34,358 nt of DNA from an uncultured Ruminiclostridium sp. (GTDB lineage Bacteria > Bacillota > Clostridia > Oscillospirales > Ruminococcaceae). Shown here one piece after another: positions 24,436 through 32,629 of the stretch (position 1 is the stretch's first letter; every line of letters begins with the position of its first letter). A model generated the notes under the pieces. It was given only the letters and a program-made list of their open reading frames with translations. It was not told the DNA's origin and did not search any database. Both the position numbers and the translations under genes were made by a program. Location: positions 1 through 34,358 of the forward strand of contig CAJUFF010000008.1 in the NCBI GenBank assembly GCA_910585505.1. Reading direction: 5' to 3'.

Positions 24436-25872
24436 TTAATAAGCTTTGCCCCAACAAACCATATGCTTCGCCGGCTTTCCGCAGCATACGCATTTATCGG
24501 ATATCTCCTTCTGTTCAAAAGGAATGCATCTTGATCCTACTCCCGTTACCTCTTTGACTTTATCCTCACACGCTTCATCGCCGCACCACATGGCATGAAC
24601 AAAACCGTCGCCGCTCTCGGAAAGCTTTCGTGTTATTTCTTCCATAGAGGTGCAGTTATAAGTACGTTTTTGCATATTGTCATAGGCCATCTTATATATA
24701 TTATCGGCAAAGGCTTTAAGCAAAGTCTCCACGTTTTTCTCAAGCTCGTCCAGCCTTACAAAGGTCTTTTCGCGGTTATCTCTGCGGACAATAACGCACT
24801 GATTGTTTTCAATATCCTTAGGACCTATTTCAAGTCTTAAAGGAACACCCTTCATCTCATACTCGGAGAATTTCCATCCGGGACTGTTGTCACTGTCGTC
24901 AATCTTCACTCTGTATTTATCTTTAAGCCGATCCGCTATCTCCCGCGCTTTCTCCAAAACTCCGTCCTTATGCTGATTTACCGGAATAATTATAACCTGA
25001 ACGGGCGCTATTGCGGGAGGAAGGACGAGTCCGTTATCGTCTCCGTGAGACATTATAACGGCTCCTATAAGCCTTGTGGTTACGCCCCATGAGGTTTCAT
25101 AAACATATTCGAGCTTGTTTTCCTTGCTGGTATAGGTAATGTCAAACGCCTTGGCAAAACCGTCGCCGAAATAATGAGAGGTGCCCGCTTGGAGAGCTTT
25201 GCCGTCGTGCATAAGTGCCTCGATGGCATATGTGGCTTCAGCGCCCGCAAACTTATCGCTTTCCGTCTTTTTTCCTTTTATAACAGGCATATTAAGGGAT
25301 TTTTCACAAAAATCGGCATATATATTCAGCATTCTTTCCGTTTCCTCTACCGCTTCCTCGGGCGTAGCGTGAACGGTATGCCCTTCCTGCCACAAAAATT
25401 CTCTCGACCTTAAGAAGGGGCGAGTGGTCTTTTCCCAACGAACCACCGAGCACCACTGATTATAAAGCTTAGGCAAATCCCTGTGGGAATGTATTATATT
25501 TGAATAATGCTCGCAAAAAAGAGTTTCCGAGGTGGGCCTTACGCAAAGACGCTCCGGCAACTTTTCGCTTCCGCCGTGAGTAACCCATGCCACCTCGGGC
25601 GCAAAACCCTCAACATGATCCTTCTCCTTATTTAAAAGGCTTTCGGGTATAAACATGGGCATATAAACGTTTTCGTGTCCTGTATCCTTGAACATTTTAT
25701 CAAGTATTTTCTGCATATTCTCCCATATTGCGTATCCGTAAGGTCTTATTATCATACAGCCCTTCACGCTGGAATAATCAATAAGATCAGCTTTCTTAAC
25801 AATATCGGTATACCACTGGGCAAAATCCTCGTCTCTTGAGGTTATCGCCTCAACCATTTTTTTCTCCGCCAT
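24436..25872 (-). CDS. proS: Prolyl-tRNA synthetase, archaeal/eukaryote-like (type 3) form
   Basis: This class II synthetase charges tRNA-Pro. At 478 residues it is the short type without the bacterial editing insertion. Segments include GCMIIRPYGYAIWENM, PMFIPESLL, the motif 2 region RWEKTTRPFLRSREFLWQEGHT, the substrate loop ALQAGTSHYFGDGFAKAF, and motif 3 SWGVTTRLIGAVIMSHGDDNG. The C-terminus has a Cys-rich end (CVCCGKPAKHMVCWGKAY) typical of this type. AAGGAAGG precedes the ATG. Its 5' leader is almost entirely a family A MITE-like element (25910-26080) placed between the promoter and the ribosome site. Confidence 0.97.
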   Translation of the reverse strand: MAEKKMVEAITSRDEDFAQWYTDIVKKADLIDYSSVKGCMIIRPYGYAIWENMQKILDKMFKDTGHENVYMPMFIPESLLNKEKDHVEGFAPEVAWVTHGGSEKLPERLCVRPTSETLFCEHYSNIIHSHRDLPKLYNQWCSVVRWEKTTRPFLRSREFLWQEGHTVHATPEEAVEETERMLNIYADFCEKSLNMPVIKGKKTESDKFAGAEATYAIEALMHDGKALQAGTSHYFGDGFAKAFDITYTSKENKLEYVYETSWGVTTRLIGAVIMSHGDDNGLVLPPAIAPVQVIIIPVNQHKDGVLEKAREIADRLKDKYRVKIDDSDNSPGWKFSEYEMKGVPLRLEIGPKDIENNQCVIVRRDNREKTFVRLDELEKNVETLLKAFADNIYKMAYDNMQKRTYNCTSMEEITRKLSESGDGFVHAMWCGDEACEDKVKEVTGVGSRCIPFEQKEISDKCVCCGKPAKHMVCWGKAY

Positions 25873-25909
25873 TTATAATACTTCCTTCCTTTTTGTTATT
25901 TGCTATTAA

Positions 25910-26080
25910 TGCAATGCAGCACAAAGATTGTCGTGCAGACTTACAGTCAACTTTTTCGTCAGATTGCCCAAAACGACGCAGGAATACAGACGTATTTCAA
26001 GGAGTTTTGGGCAAAAATTACGGAAAAGATGCAACGTATGCAAGACAAATCGCGCAGCGCGGTCTTTACACGGTGTTGCT
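25910..26080. mobile_element. Family A MITE-like element (copy 1) in the proS leader
   Basis: This 171-bp non-coding element has imperfect terminal inverted repeats (GCAATGCAGCACAAAGA against GCAACACCGTGTAAAGA read inward from the right end) and is flanked by TTAA on both sides (25906-25909 and 26081-26084). Inside is a perfect 11-bp stem TTGCCCAAAAC/GTTTTGGGCAA enclosing an AATAC/GTATT hairpin. It is about 85% identical by eye to the copy at 32458-32629. No transposase is encoded, so any movement would need one in trans. Confidence 0.8.
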
Positions 26081-26086
26081 TTAAAT

Positions 26087-26115
26087 ATTATATAGCATTT
26101 TCCCGCCTTTTGCAA
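26087..26115 (-). promoter_or_regulatory. Sigma-A-type promoter of proS
   Basis: On the minus strand, TTGCAA (26115-26110) and TATAAT (26092-26087) are 17 nt apart. The expected start of transcription, about 7 nt past the -10, coincides with the first base of the family A element at 26080. Confidence 0.75.
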
Positions 26116-26185
26116 GCAAAAGAATAAATTTTCTTTCGATTTTGTCAAAAATCACGATTAATGTATTCCATTTTTTGAAAAAATG

Positions 26186-26194
26186 TGCTATAAT
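26186..26194 (+). promoter_or_regulatory. Extended -10 promoter for the YcxB-like gene
   Basis: TGCTATAAT is an extended -10 element about 86 nt upstream of the chosen start codon. No good -35 is present at 16-18 nt, which extended -10 promoters can tolerate. Confidence 0.55.
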
Positions 26195-26279
26195 ATTATT
26201 ATGCGTTTTTAAGTTGGTTTATCAAACTTTAACCGCAGCTTAATAAACAACTCCTAAATTGAAAGGAATGGGCGTACAT

Positions 26280-27146
26280 ATGGCTTTTGAAACCGTAAAC
26301 GGACAAAAGGTCTTTTCCTCAACCACCGGAATGACCTATATATTCGGAGATTATTTTGTCGTCTTTCGCGGCGATAATTTTCAGCCGGAAATTTACGAAT
26401 GGGGAGATGTAACCTCCGTAAATGACGGAATAACGGAAATGGTCATTACTACCGACTCCGCCGTATATACCATAGAAAGGAACGCTTTCCGCTCGGACGA
26501 TCAATACCTTAGCGTAAGAGCTATAATAGAAGGGCAAATAGCCGTTCATCCCACCATAAAATACAAATTCAACAAGCGGATACTTCCTCTTAAGTTTCTC
26601 TACCGCAATATCACTACGCCAAATGCTTATGTAATGCGCGGCGTGTATGAAGAAAAGGTTATAAATTCCTGCAATATTTCTCTTGTAAGCGCAAAATACG
26701 GTAGGTATATTTTTTTATTTGCGCTGATTCTTATAATTGTTATATTTGCCGCTCTTGTCAAAGTCATGGGAACACTTGCCGACGACTGGTATTACTGTCT
26801 TCCGATAGCTCTTTTTTCGGGAATAATTATTTCTGTTGCAATCTATCTTGTGGTGGGAATGACCGCGCGTCATAAATACAATCAGGTAAATAAAGTCGAC
26901 CCGGCGCTATCAAAAGAAATAACAATTGTTGTGGCTCCCGAAGGCTTTGCCGCGGTGGAAAGCTGCGTATATACCGGACACGACCTTATACCTTGGAATG
27001 AAGCGAGCTTTTTTATAGAGACGCACGTGGGCGTTGTCGTTTTCAGGGATAACGAGTCGGTTTTCTGGCTCCCCAAAAGCTACATACCAAAAAACGAGCA
27101 AAATAATCTTATAAGCATCATCGCCACGAGAGTAAAGCAAAGATAA
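26280..27146 (+). CDS. Membrane protein with C-terminal YcxB-like domain
   Basis: This protein of about 288 residues has a soluble N-terminal region (1-135), two adjacent transmembrane helices (about 139-160 and 172-193 from the chosen start) and a C-terminal domain with the look of the YcxB-like family: ITIVVAPEGFAAVESC, HDLIPWNEASFFIETHVGVVVF and SVFWLPKSYI. The N-terminal half appears to contain a similar PH-like pattern (MTYIFGDYFVVFRGDN, YEWGDVTSV, MVITTDSAVYTIERNAF), so the protein may be a tandem repeat of one domain around the membrane hairpin. I chose the ATG at 26280; upstream TTG and ATG options (26259, 26268) overlap the AAAGGA site. No function is known. Confidence 0.75.
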   Translation: MAFETVNGQKVFSSTTGMTYIFGDYFVVFRGDNFQPEIYEWGDVTSVNDGITEMVITTDSAVYTIERNAFRSDDQYLSVRAIIEGQIAVHPTIKYKFNKRILPLKFLYRNITTPNAYVMRGVYEEKVINSCNISLVSAKYGRYIFLFALILIIVIFAALVKVMGTLADDWYYCLPIALFSGIIISVAIYLVVGMTARHKYNQVNKVDPALSKEITIVVAPEGFAAVESCVYTGHDLIPWNEASFFIETHVGVVVFRDNESVFWLPKSYIPKNEQNNLISIIATRVKQR

Positions 27147-27208
27147 AAAAACATTTCAATTACATTAAGCGATATCTTAAAACCCGCTGAAGGAAGGTAA
27201 GAAAACAA

Positions 27209-28660
27209 ATGAAAACTTCTATCGCATCGGAATCACATATTATAAACAATAAAGAATACACCATATTGGGAGTTACAAAAAGCCCGGGCAGCTTCGGAAT
27301 ATGCAATACAACAATACAGCGCGACAGAGAAATTAAGGAGACATTCTTCATAGGACATGAAGCTTTAATCAATATAATCCAGAAAAGCGTCAACGATAAA
27401 TACTCCAATAAAATTCTCTGTCAGATTTCAACAATTGAGCGTTGCGGGGACTTTTCAAGAAGAGTAGCCCTTTCCTGTACCGATTATTTTGAAAATAACA
27501 AAAATATACAGGCAGCTTTAGAGCCTGTTCTCGACTATTTAAAAAACGGTCTTTACGTTATTTACGAAAACGAAATGTTTCCCACCGACGGAGGAGGAAG
27601 CTTCTTCTGGTCAAGCTATATGATGAGCCATGAATTCGGAGGCTCTTCTACTTTCAGCTCCGTATGCAAATTGGATTATGACGTTCCGCCCGCGTTTCTG
27701 GTGCCTACCGAAGGATTATCTACATTTAACGATAAATCTCTTAACGCTTCTATCGAAAAGGTAAAAAAAGACGAAGAGGCGGTAGGTCTGTGTTTCCATC
27801 TGACCGGTATGTTTTGTGCGCTGCTGTCCAATCATCATGATGTAGCCGCGGCGCTGATGCTTAATAAAAAAGTGCGATGCCTTGTAATAGAGCCTGTAAA
27901 GTATATTTTGTCAACAAACGACTTTGATCACGAAAAAACTTCCGACGAATCCGAAAACGAAAAATATATTTACACTTGCTGCGCAAAAATACCGCTTAGT
28001 AAGATTTCACAGCCTTTGTTGGAGACATTTTTCATTACACGAACCTGTGAGACGGGAAAATACACTGACTCCGTAATATACAACAGCGAAAAGGCATCGC
28101 ATTTAAAAGGCAAAAAATCATTGCCCAAAGGAATAATTGAAAAATGCGACAAGCTGCCTGACTGTGAAATGCTCCAGTCAGCCGCTATGATAAGTTATCT
28201 TTCCGAGGAGGAAATCAGTGCGCTTTTACAAGGCGAGACAATGCTCAACGATAGTTATATCATCAATAAAAATTATTATACAAGCATAACAATAGCGCTT
28301 TCCTATCTCCAATACAAAAATTTCAGCAGGTTTCTTGAATTTGCTGTGGACATACTGAAAAACGAAGAATTGACCGCGGTTCACCAATATGTGGCCACAC
28401 GGCTTCAGCCTATTATGAACGAAAAAATATCTATTATGTTCAAAGAGATTCTTGAAAGCGAAAATCCTGTTTACGGCCCCATAAAAACACTGGCCGAAAA
28501 ATACACAAAACGTTATAAAGCTTACACGGAAACGCCGTCTGAGGAAAAAACTTCACGTGCCGAAGCAGTGCCTATGAAGCGCAATCTGGAAAATGAAATA
28601 AACGCGCTTGAGATGGCTAAGAGAATACAATCCTCCAAGGTTGAGAGAAACTTAAACTAA
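27209..28660 (+). CDS. Hypothetical protein, 483 residues, unrecognised
   Basis: I do not recognise this protein. It has no signal peptide or transmembrane segment. Noteworthy stretches are SPGSFGICNTTIQRDRE (25-41), the Gly-rich DGGGSFFWSSYMMSHEFGG (127-145), and the uncharged core HLTGMFCALLSNHHDVAAAL (197-216) followed by VRCLVIEPVKYIL. The C-terminal 45 residues are highly charged and probably helical. An AAGGAAGG ribosome site precedes the ATG, 62 nt after the YcxB-like gene, so the two are probably co-transcribed. Codon usage resembles the neighbours. The paired histidines and Gly-rich loop might suggest an enzyme, but no catalytic motif is recognisable. Confidence 0.7.
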   Translation: MKTSIASESHIINNKEYTILGVTKSPGSFGICNTTIQRDREIKETFFIGHEALINIIQKSVNDKYSNKILCQISTIERCGDFSRRVALSCTDYFENNKNIQAALEPVLDYLKNGLYVIYENEMFPTDGGGSFFWSSYMMSHEFGGSSTFSSVCKLDYDVPPAFLVPTEGLSTFNDKSLNASIEKVKKDEEAVGLCFHLTGMFCALLSNHHDVAAALMLNKKVRCLVIEPVKYILSTNDFDHEKTSDESENEKYIYTCCAKIPLSKISQPLLETFFITRTCETGKYTDSVIYNSEKASHLKGKKSLPKGIIEKCDKLPDCEMLQSAAMISYLSEEEISALLQGETMLNDSYIINKNYYTSITIALSYLQYKNFSRFLEFAVDILKNEELTAVHQYVATRLQPIMNEKISIMFKEILESENPVYGPIKTLAEKYTKRYKAYTETPSEEKTSRAEAVPMKRNLENEINALEMAKRIQSSKVERNLN

Positions 28661-28711
28661 AAAACATTTTTTAAAATATAAAAGTATAAATAAATATGTA
28701 TAAGAATTAAA

Positions 28712-28820
28712 GCGGCAGCTTAAACAAGCTGCCGCAATTGTAAAGCAATTGTTCAGTGGGGGATTTTACTCCCACTGAACCGAAAGATGTCCACAACCTA
28801 AGAGGTTGGGGATATTGGAC
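28712..28820. ncRNA. Dense stem-loop region downstream of the 483-residue gene (candidate structured RNA or IS200/IS605-like end)
   Basis: Four consecutive perfect stems are visible: GCGGCAGCTT (28712-28721) with 28726-28735 around an AAAC loop; AATTG/CAATT (28736-28750); GTTCAGTGGG (28751-28760) with CCCACTGAAC (28771-28780); and GTCC (28789-28792) with GGAC (28817-28820) enclosing a CAACC/GGTTG hairpin. Such density is not expected by chance. The first stem has a T-rich flank on the minus strand and may terminate transcription there. The arrangement resembles ends of IS200/IS605-type elements or their RNA scaffold, but no transposase or TnpB remnant is present. The strand of any RNA is undetermined. 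Confidence 0.45.
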
Positions 28821-28877
28821 AGCAGTTATATAATATGCAAAATTTTGTTTGTAATATTTTTAACTATATCTGTAATT

Positions 28878-28919
28878 GTATAAAATAAAAGCAGGCTGCA
28901 AAACCGCGCCGCCTGCTTT
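28878..28919 (-). terminator. Intrinsic terminator of ackA
   Basis: On the minus strand AAAGCAGGC (28919-28911) pairs with GCCTGCTTT (28896-28888) around a 14-nt loop and is followed by a T-rich tail (TATTTTATA). It lies about 37 nt past the ackA stop codon. Confidence 0.75.
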
Positions 28920-28955
28920 ATAATTTACAAAAACAATACTACAATACTTAGGTTA

Positions 28956-30155
28956 TCAAAGACCGCAAAGTTCCTTTGTATCCCTCGCGATCAATAGTTC
29001 CTCATTTGTGGGAACAACCCATACCTCTACTTTACTGTCGGGAGCAGAAATTCTGGCAAGCTCGCCCTGTGTCTTAGCGTTCAGCTCCTCATCAAGCTTA
29101 ATTCCCATATAGTCCATATCCTTGCAGGCGCCGGAACGAACCTCTGCGGCATTTTCGCCTATGCCTCCGGTGAAAAGCACTGCGTCAAGCCCGTTCATAA
29201 CAGCGGCATAAGCGCCGATATATTTCTTTATACCGTATTTAAGCATTTCACTTACCAACTGAGCGCGCTTATTGCCGTCTTTTGCGGCGGCTTCAACATC
29301 TCTGTTGTCGCTGGAAACTCCGCTTATTCCCAAAAAGCCCGATTTTTTGTTTAAATACTCGCTCATTTCGGAAGCACCGAGACCTAACTTCTTCTGAACG
29401 AAAGTAACGGCAGATGGATCGACACAACCGCTCCTTGTTCCCATAATAACACCGTCGAGAGGTGTAAAGCCCATTGAGGTATCAACCGATTTTCCACCGT
29501 CTACCGCGGTAATTGAGGATCCGTTGCCCAAATGACAGGAAACGATCTTTAAATCCTCAACGTTTTTACCCATAGCTTTTGCCAGCGCTTTGGATACAAA
29601 ACGATGAGAGGTGCCGTGGAAACCGTATTTTCTTACATGAAATTTTTCGTAGCACTCATAGGGCATACCGAACATATATGCTTTTTCGGGCATAGTCTGG
29701 TGAAACGCCGTATCGAATACAACAACCTGAGGAACGTAATCGGGAATAACCTTCTTGCATGCTCTCAAGGCGAGAGCGTGAGGATGATTATGTACTGGGG
29801 CAAGTTCGGAAAGACCGTCAATCTGATCAATAACCTCATCGGTTACTATGGTTGCCTTATCGAATATTTCGGCGCCTTGTACTATTCTGTGTCCTACCGC
29901 GGCAATCTCGTCCATTGTCCTGATAACAGCGGCGTCCCCTTCGGTAAGAGCCTTTACAACCCGTTCAAAGGCTTCCGTATGCGTGGGGAAATCACAATCC
30001 TCACTCACTTGTCTGCCATCAAAGGTTTTGTGAGTAATATGACCGTCCATACCTATTCTTTCGCAGTTGCCCTTTGCAATTACGCTCTCGTCATCCATAT
30101 CGATAAGCTGATATTTCAGAGAAGAGCTGCCCGCATTGATAACTAAAATTTTCAT
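28956..30155 (-). CDS. ackA: Acetate kinase AckA
   Basis: AckA interconverts acetyl phosphate plus ADP and acetate plus ATP, the energy-yielding last step of acetate fermentation. The 399-residue protein is full length, with VINAGSSSLKYQL at the N-terminus, GHRIVQGAE (substrate Arg), VFDTAFHQTMP (catalytic Asp), FHGTSHRFV, CHLGNGSSITAV, FTPLDGVIMGTRSGCVDPS and FTGGIGENAAEVR. AAGGAAGGAAG precedes the ATG; a promoter lies at 30197-30225 and a terminator follows. No pta gene is adjacent. Confidence 0.98.
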   Translation of the reverse strand: MKILVINAGSSSLKYQLIDMDDESVIAKGNCERIGMDGHITHKTFDGRQVSEDCDFPTHTEAFERVVKALTEGDAAVIRTMDEIAAVGHRIVQGAEIFDKATIVTDEVIDQIDGLSELAPVHNHPHALALRACKKVIPDYVPQVVVFDTAFHQTMPEKAYMFGMPYECYEKFHVRKYGFHGTSHRFVSKALAKAMGKNVEDLKIVSCHLGNGSSITAVDGGKSVDTSMGFTPLDGVIMGTRSGCVDPSAVTFVQKKLGLGASEMSEYLNKKSGFLGISGVSSDNRDVEAAAKDGNKRAQLVSEMLKYGIKKYIGAYAAVMNGLDAVLFTGGIGENAAEVRSGACKDMDYMGIKLDEELNAKTQGELARISAPDSKVEVWVVPTNEELLIARDTKELCGL

Positions 30156-30196
30156 TATGCTTTCTTCCTTCCTTTTAATTTAATTTACTAAATAAC

Positions 30197-30225
30197 ATTT
30201 TATATCAAAAAAGAAAAAAAATCAA
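30197..30225 (-). promoter_or_regulatory. Sigma-A-type promoter of ackA
   Basis: On the minus strand, TTGATT (30225-30220) and TAAAAT (30202-30197) are 17 nt apart with a T-rich spacer. It is about 42 nt upstream of the ackA ATG and divergent from tmcAL. Confidence 0.65.
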
Positions 30226-30286
30226 GTATTTTTTTGTTTTTTGTTAAATATTAAAATTTAACTGTTTACATTAAGGAGCTTTAAAA

Positions 30287-31453
30287 ATGAACATCTGCGG
30301 AATAATCTGTGAATACAATCCTTTTCATAACGGCCACAAATATCATATTGAGAAAACCCGAAGCGCCTGCGGCGCGACTCACACGGTGGGGATCATGAGC
30401 GGAAATTTCACTCAAAGGGGCGATGTGGCCATCACGGATAAGTATAAAAGAACCGAAACCGCGTTAAAAAACGGAATCGACCTTGTTATAGAGCTTCCGG
30501 TTGCATATTCTCTCGGCAGCGCGGAGCAGTTCGCCAAAGGAGCGGTTTATCTGCTTAACGCGCTTGGATGTGTAAATATGCTCAGTTTCGGAAGCGAAAT
30601 CGGAGATATAAAAGCGCTGCGCGAGGCGGCAGGAGCGGTACTGTTCGCTCAGGAAAGCGAGGAACTTACTTCTTATATGAAAGAAGGGCTGAGTTATCCT
30701 TCGGCACTTCAAAAAGCCATAGGAAAATACTACACCGACGATGTAATTGAAACCTTAGCTTCTCCCAACAACACCTTAGCCGTGGAATACATCAAGGCTT
30801 TAGACAGTATTGCGTCTCCAATAAAGCCTTTTACCATAAAACGTCATGCGGCGGCTCACGACAGCACGATCAATGATCCGAATCAAGAAGTTCTTTCCGC
30901 ATCACAGTTAAGAAAAATGATAGAAGCTAAGGAAGATATTTCCCGTTACGCGCCTGAATGCGATTTATCCGAAACGGCTTCCGTTTACAATATCGAAACG
31001 GCTATCCTTTCAAAGCTCAGAACGATGAACAAAGCGGCGCTTGAAAAAACGCCCAACGTGCTTATGGGTCTGGAAAACAGGATACAAAGGGCTGTGTCCG
31101 TAGCTTCAGGCCTGAACGAACTTTATTTTCTCGTAAAAACAAAAAGATATACTCTGGCAAGAATCAGGAGGATAATTTTGTCCGCCTTTTTGGGAATTAC
31201 AAAAAACGACTTGCAAATTCTTCCTTCTTATGTTAGAATTTTAGGTATGAACGGTAGAGGCAAAGAAATATTGTCGGAAGCAAAGTGCGATATTCCAATA
31301 AACACTTCCCTTTCACAGCTTGCCGAAACAAGCGACAATGCCAGAAGACAGGCCAAGCTTGAGGCTCGCTGCGGCGATCAGTATGCTCTTGCCTTTAAGA
31401 AAAAACGTCCCTGCGGTCTTGAATATACTTCAAAACCGATTATCCTTAATTAA
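30287..31453 (+). CDS. tmcAL: tRNA(Met) cytidine acetate ligase TmcAL (YlbM family)
   Basis: TmcAL forms acetyladenylate from acetate and ATP and acetylates the wobble C34 of elongator tRNA-Met (ac4C), a route known from B. subtilis. The 388-residue protein opens with the nucleotidyltransferase signature GIICEYNPFHNGHKYHI and follows with VGIMSGNFTQRGDVAI, LVIELPVAYSLGSAEQFA, and SPNNTLAVEYIKAL. The C-terminal half is the helical tRNA-binding part. AAGGAG precedes the ATG. Divergence from ackA is a common clostridial arrangement and makes metabolic sense, since AckA produces the acetate substrate. Confidence 0.93.
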   Translation: MNICGIICEYNPFHNGHKYHIEKTRSACGATHTVGIMSGNFTQRGDVAITDKYKRTETALKNGIDLVIELPVAYSLGSAEQFAKGAVYLLNALGCVNMLSFGSEIGDIKALREAAGAVLFAQESEELTSYMKEGLSYPSALQKAIGKYYTDDVIETLASPNNTLAVEYIKALDSIASPIKPFTIKRHAAAHDSTINDPNQEVLSASQLRKMIEAKEDISRYAPECDLSETASVYNIETAILSKLRTMNKAALEKTPNVLMGLENRIQRAVSVASGLNELYFLVKTKRYTLARIRRIILSAFLGITKNDLQILPSYVRILGMNGRGKEILSEAKCDIPINTSLSQLAETSDNARRQAKLEARCGDQYALAFKKKRPCGLEYTSKPIILN

Positions 31454-31459
31454 TGGCGT

Positions 31460-31489
31460 TTTCATCGGAAAAACAGAAAACCGATGAAA
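31460..31489. terminator. Stem-loop after tmcAL
   Basis: TTTCATCGG (31460-31468) pairs exactly with CCGATGAAA (31481-31489) around an A-rich 12-nt loop, just past the tmcAL stop. No U-tract follows, so it may only attenuate transcription or stabilise the mRNA end before the next gene. Confidence 0.4.
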
Positions 31490-31525
31490 GGATAATAATG
31501 TACTTTACAGAAAGGAATTAAAAAA

Positions 31526-32458
31526 ATGAGCGTAAATTTTTCCGAGATCAGCTATAAAAACTTCGGCAAGTGCATAAAAATGGAGAATGACACCACCGAG
31601 CTTATCGTAACCGTGGACGTGGGTCCACGTGTAATCTACTATGGACTTAAGGGAAAACGCAATATTTTTCGTGAGGATATAAACCGTGACAGCTTCAATG
31701 ACAAGCAACAACTTCACGATTTCTTTGAAACAGAGGAAAACTGGTACATATACGGAGGCCACAGGCTTTGGAGCAGTCCCGAAAGCTACCCCGAAAGCTA
31801 TACCCCCGACAATCACCCCGTTTCGTATGAGATAAACGGAAATACAATAAAGCTTATGCCCGAAGACAGAATAAAAGTAGGCGAAAGACATATAATGACA
31901 GTAACTTTGAACGACAGTTCTTCCGATGTTACAATAAAGCACGCCATTAAAAATATTGCCGATTACGAAATAAAACTGGCTCCTTGGTGCCTTACTGTGG
32001 CAGAAAAGGGCGGAGTTGAGATATTTCCGCTTTGTTCCGAGGATACCGGACTTTTATCAAACCGGAGAATGGTATTCTGGGCATATTCGGACGTTCGTGA
32101 TCCCAGGTTTTTTATGTGTGACAAATATGTGACTTTAGCGCAGACCGACAGGGAGCAGGCGTTTAAAATAGGCGTAAACAACCAGAACGGCTGGGGTGCG
32201 TACCTTAATAACGGACAGCTTTTTATCAAGCGATTTGATTTTGACCCAACGGGTGAATACCCCGATTTTTCCGTAAATTACGAAACTTATACCAATCAGT
32301 TTATAATGGAGATAGAATCATTGGGTACCCTTGAAACACTGCGTCCCGGAGAATACACCGAGTATGACGAACGCTGGCAGATAAAAGAGTGCGATGACAG
32401 CTTTGACCGAACAGATCCGGACAGTATAGATTCTTTTGTAAAAAAGCATATACTTTAG
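31526..32458 (+). CDS. Galactose-mutarotase-superfamily-like protein (function unknown)
   Basis: This 310-residue soluble protein is predicted to be beta-rich. IVTVDVGPRVIYYGLKGKRN (27-46), the conserved-looking YIYGGHRLWSSPESYPESY (73-91), LAPWCLTVAEKGGVEIFPL and the C-terminal NQFIMEIESLGTLETLRPGE recall the aldose-1-epimerase / galactose-mutarotase-like superfamily, including uncharacterised DUF4380-type proteins. H79 and nearby R80 are plausible sugar-binding residues. AAAGGA precedes the ATG. The TAG stop uses T and A from a 4-bp target duplication and G from the first base of the adjacent family A element. Without that element the frame would add YTNF before a TGA, so the C-terminus looks shortened by four residues. 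Substrate unknown. Confidence 0.7.
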   Translation: MSVNFSEISYKNFGKCIKMENDTTELIVTVDVGPRVIYYGLKGKRNIFREDINRDSFNDKQQLHDFFETEENWYIYGGHRLWSSPESYPESYTPDNHPVSYEINGNTIKLMPEDRIKVGERHIMTVTLNDSSSDVTIKHAIKNIADYEIKLAPWCLTVAEKGGVEIFPLCSEDTGLLSNRRMVFWAYSDVRDPRFFMCDKYVTLAQTDREQAFKIGVNNQNGWGAYLNNGQLFIKRFDFDPTGEYPDFSVNYETYTNQFIMEIESLGTLETLRPGEYTEYDERWQIKECDDSFDRTDPDSIDSFVKKHIL

Positions 32459-32629
32459 GCAATACCGCACAAAGATTGTCGTGCAGACGCGCAGTGAGCT
32501 TTTTCGTCAGATTGTCCAAAACGACGCAGGAATACCGGCGTATTTCAAGGAGTTTTGGGCAAAAATGACGGAAAAGATGCAAGCGTATGTGCGGCAAAGC
32601 GCGCAGCGCGGTCTTTGCTCGGTGTTGCC
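32458..32629. mobile_element. Family A MITE-like element (copy 2)
   Basis: This 172-bp element has inverted ends (GGCAATACCGCACAAAGA against GGCAACACCGAGCAAAGA read inward from the right) and TTTA directly on both sides (32454-32457 and 32630-32633), which looks like a target-site duplication. The internal stem TTGTCCAAAAC/GTTTTGGGCAA keeps the copy 1 pairing through a U-G pair. It abuts the left end of a family B element, so it appears to have inserted at or into that element. Confidence 0.85.

Larger units (their letters stand above)
25873..26279. other. Divergent region between proS and the YcxB-like gene
   Basis: This 407-bp region contains no gene. From left to right it holds the proS ribosome site, the family A element (25910-26080) with its TTAA duplications, the minus-strand proS promoter (26087-26115), an AT-rich spacer, and the plus-strand extended -10 promoter (26186-26194) of the YcxB-like gene. 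Confidence 0.75.

Noticed and set aside
25910..26080. T-box riboswitch in the proS leader, because the minus strand contains ACCGCG
   Set aside because: There is no TGGNACCGCG-type T-box sequence, no specifier-loop arrangement and no terminator/antiterminator pair. The ACCGCG belongs to the repeated element also found at 32458-32629.
25906..26148. Minus-strand open frame of about 80 codons across the family A element, similar in translation to one at 32301-32597
   Set aside because: The resemblance follows from the repeated DNA itself. The frames start outside the element at unrelated places, lack ribosome sites, and the element has TIR and hairpin structure rather than coding features.
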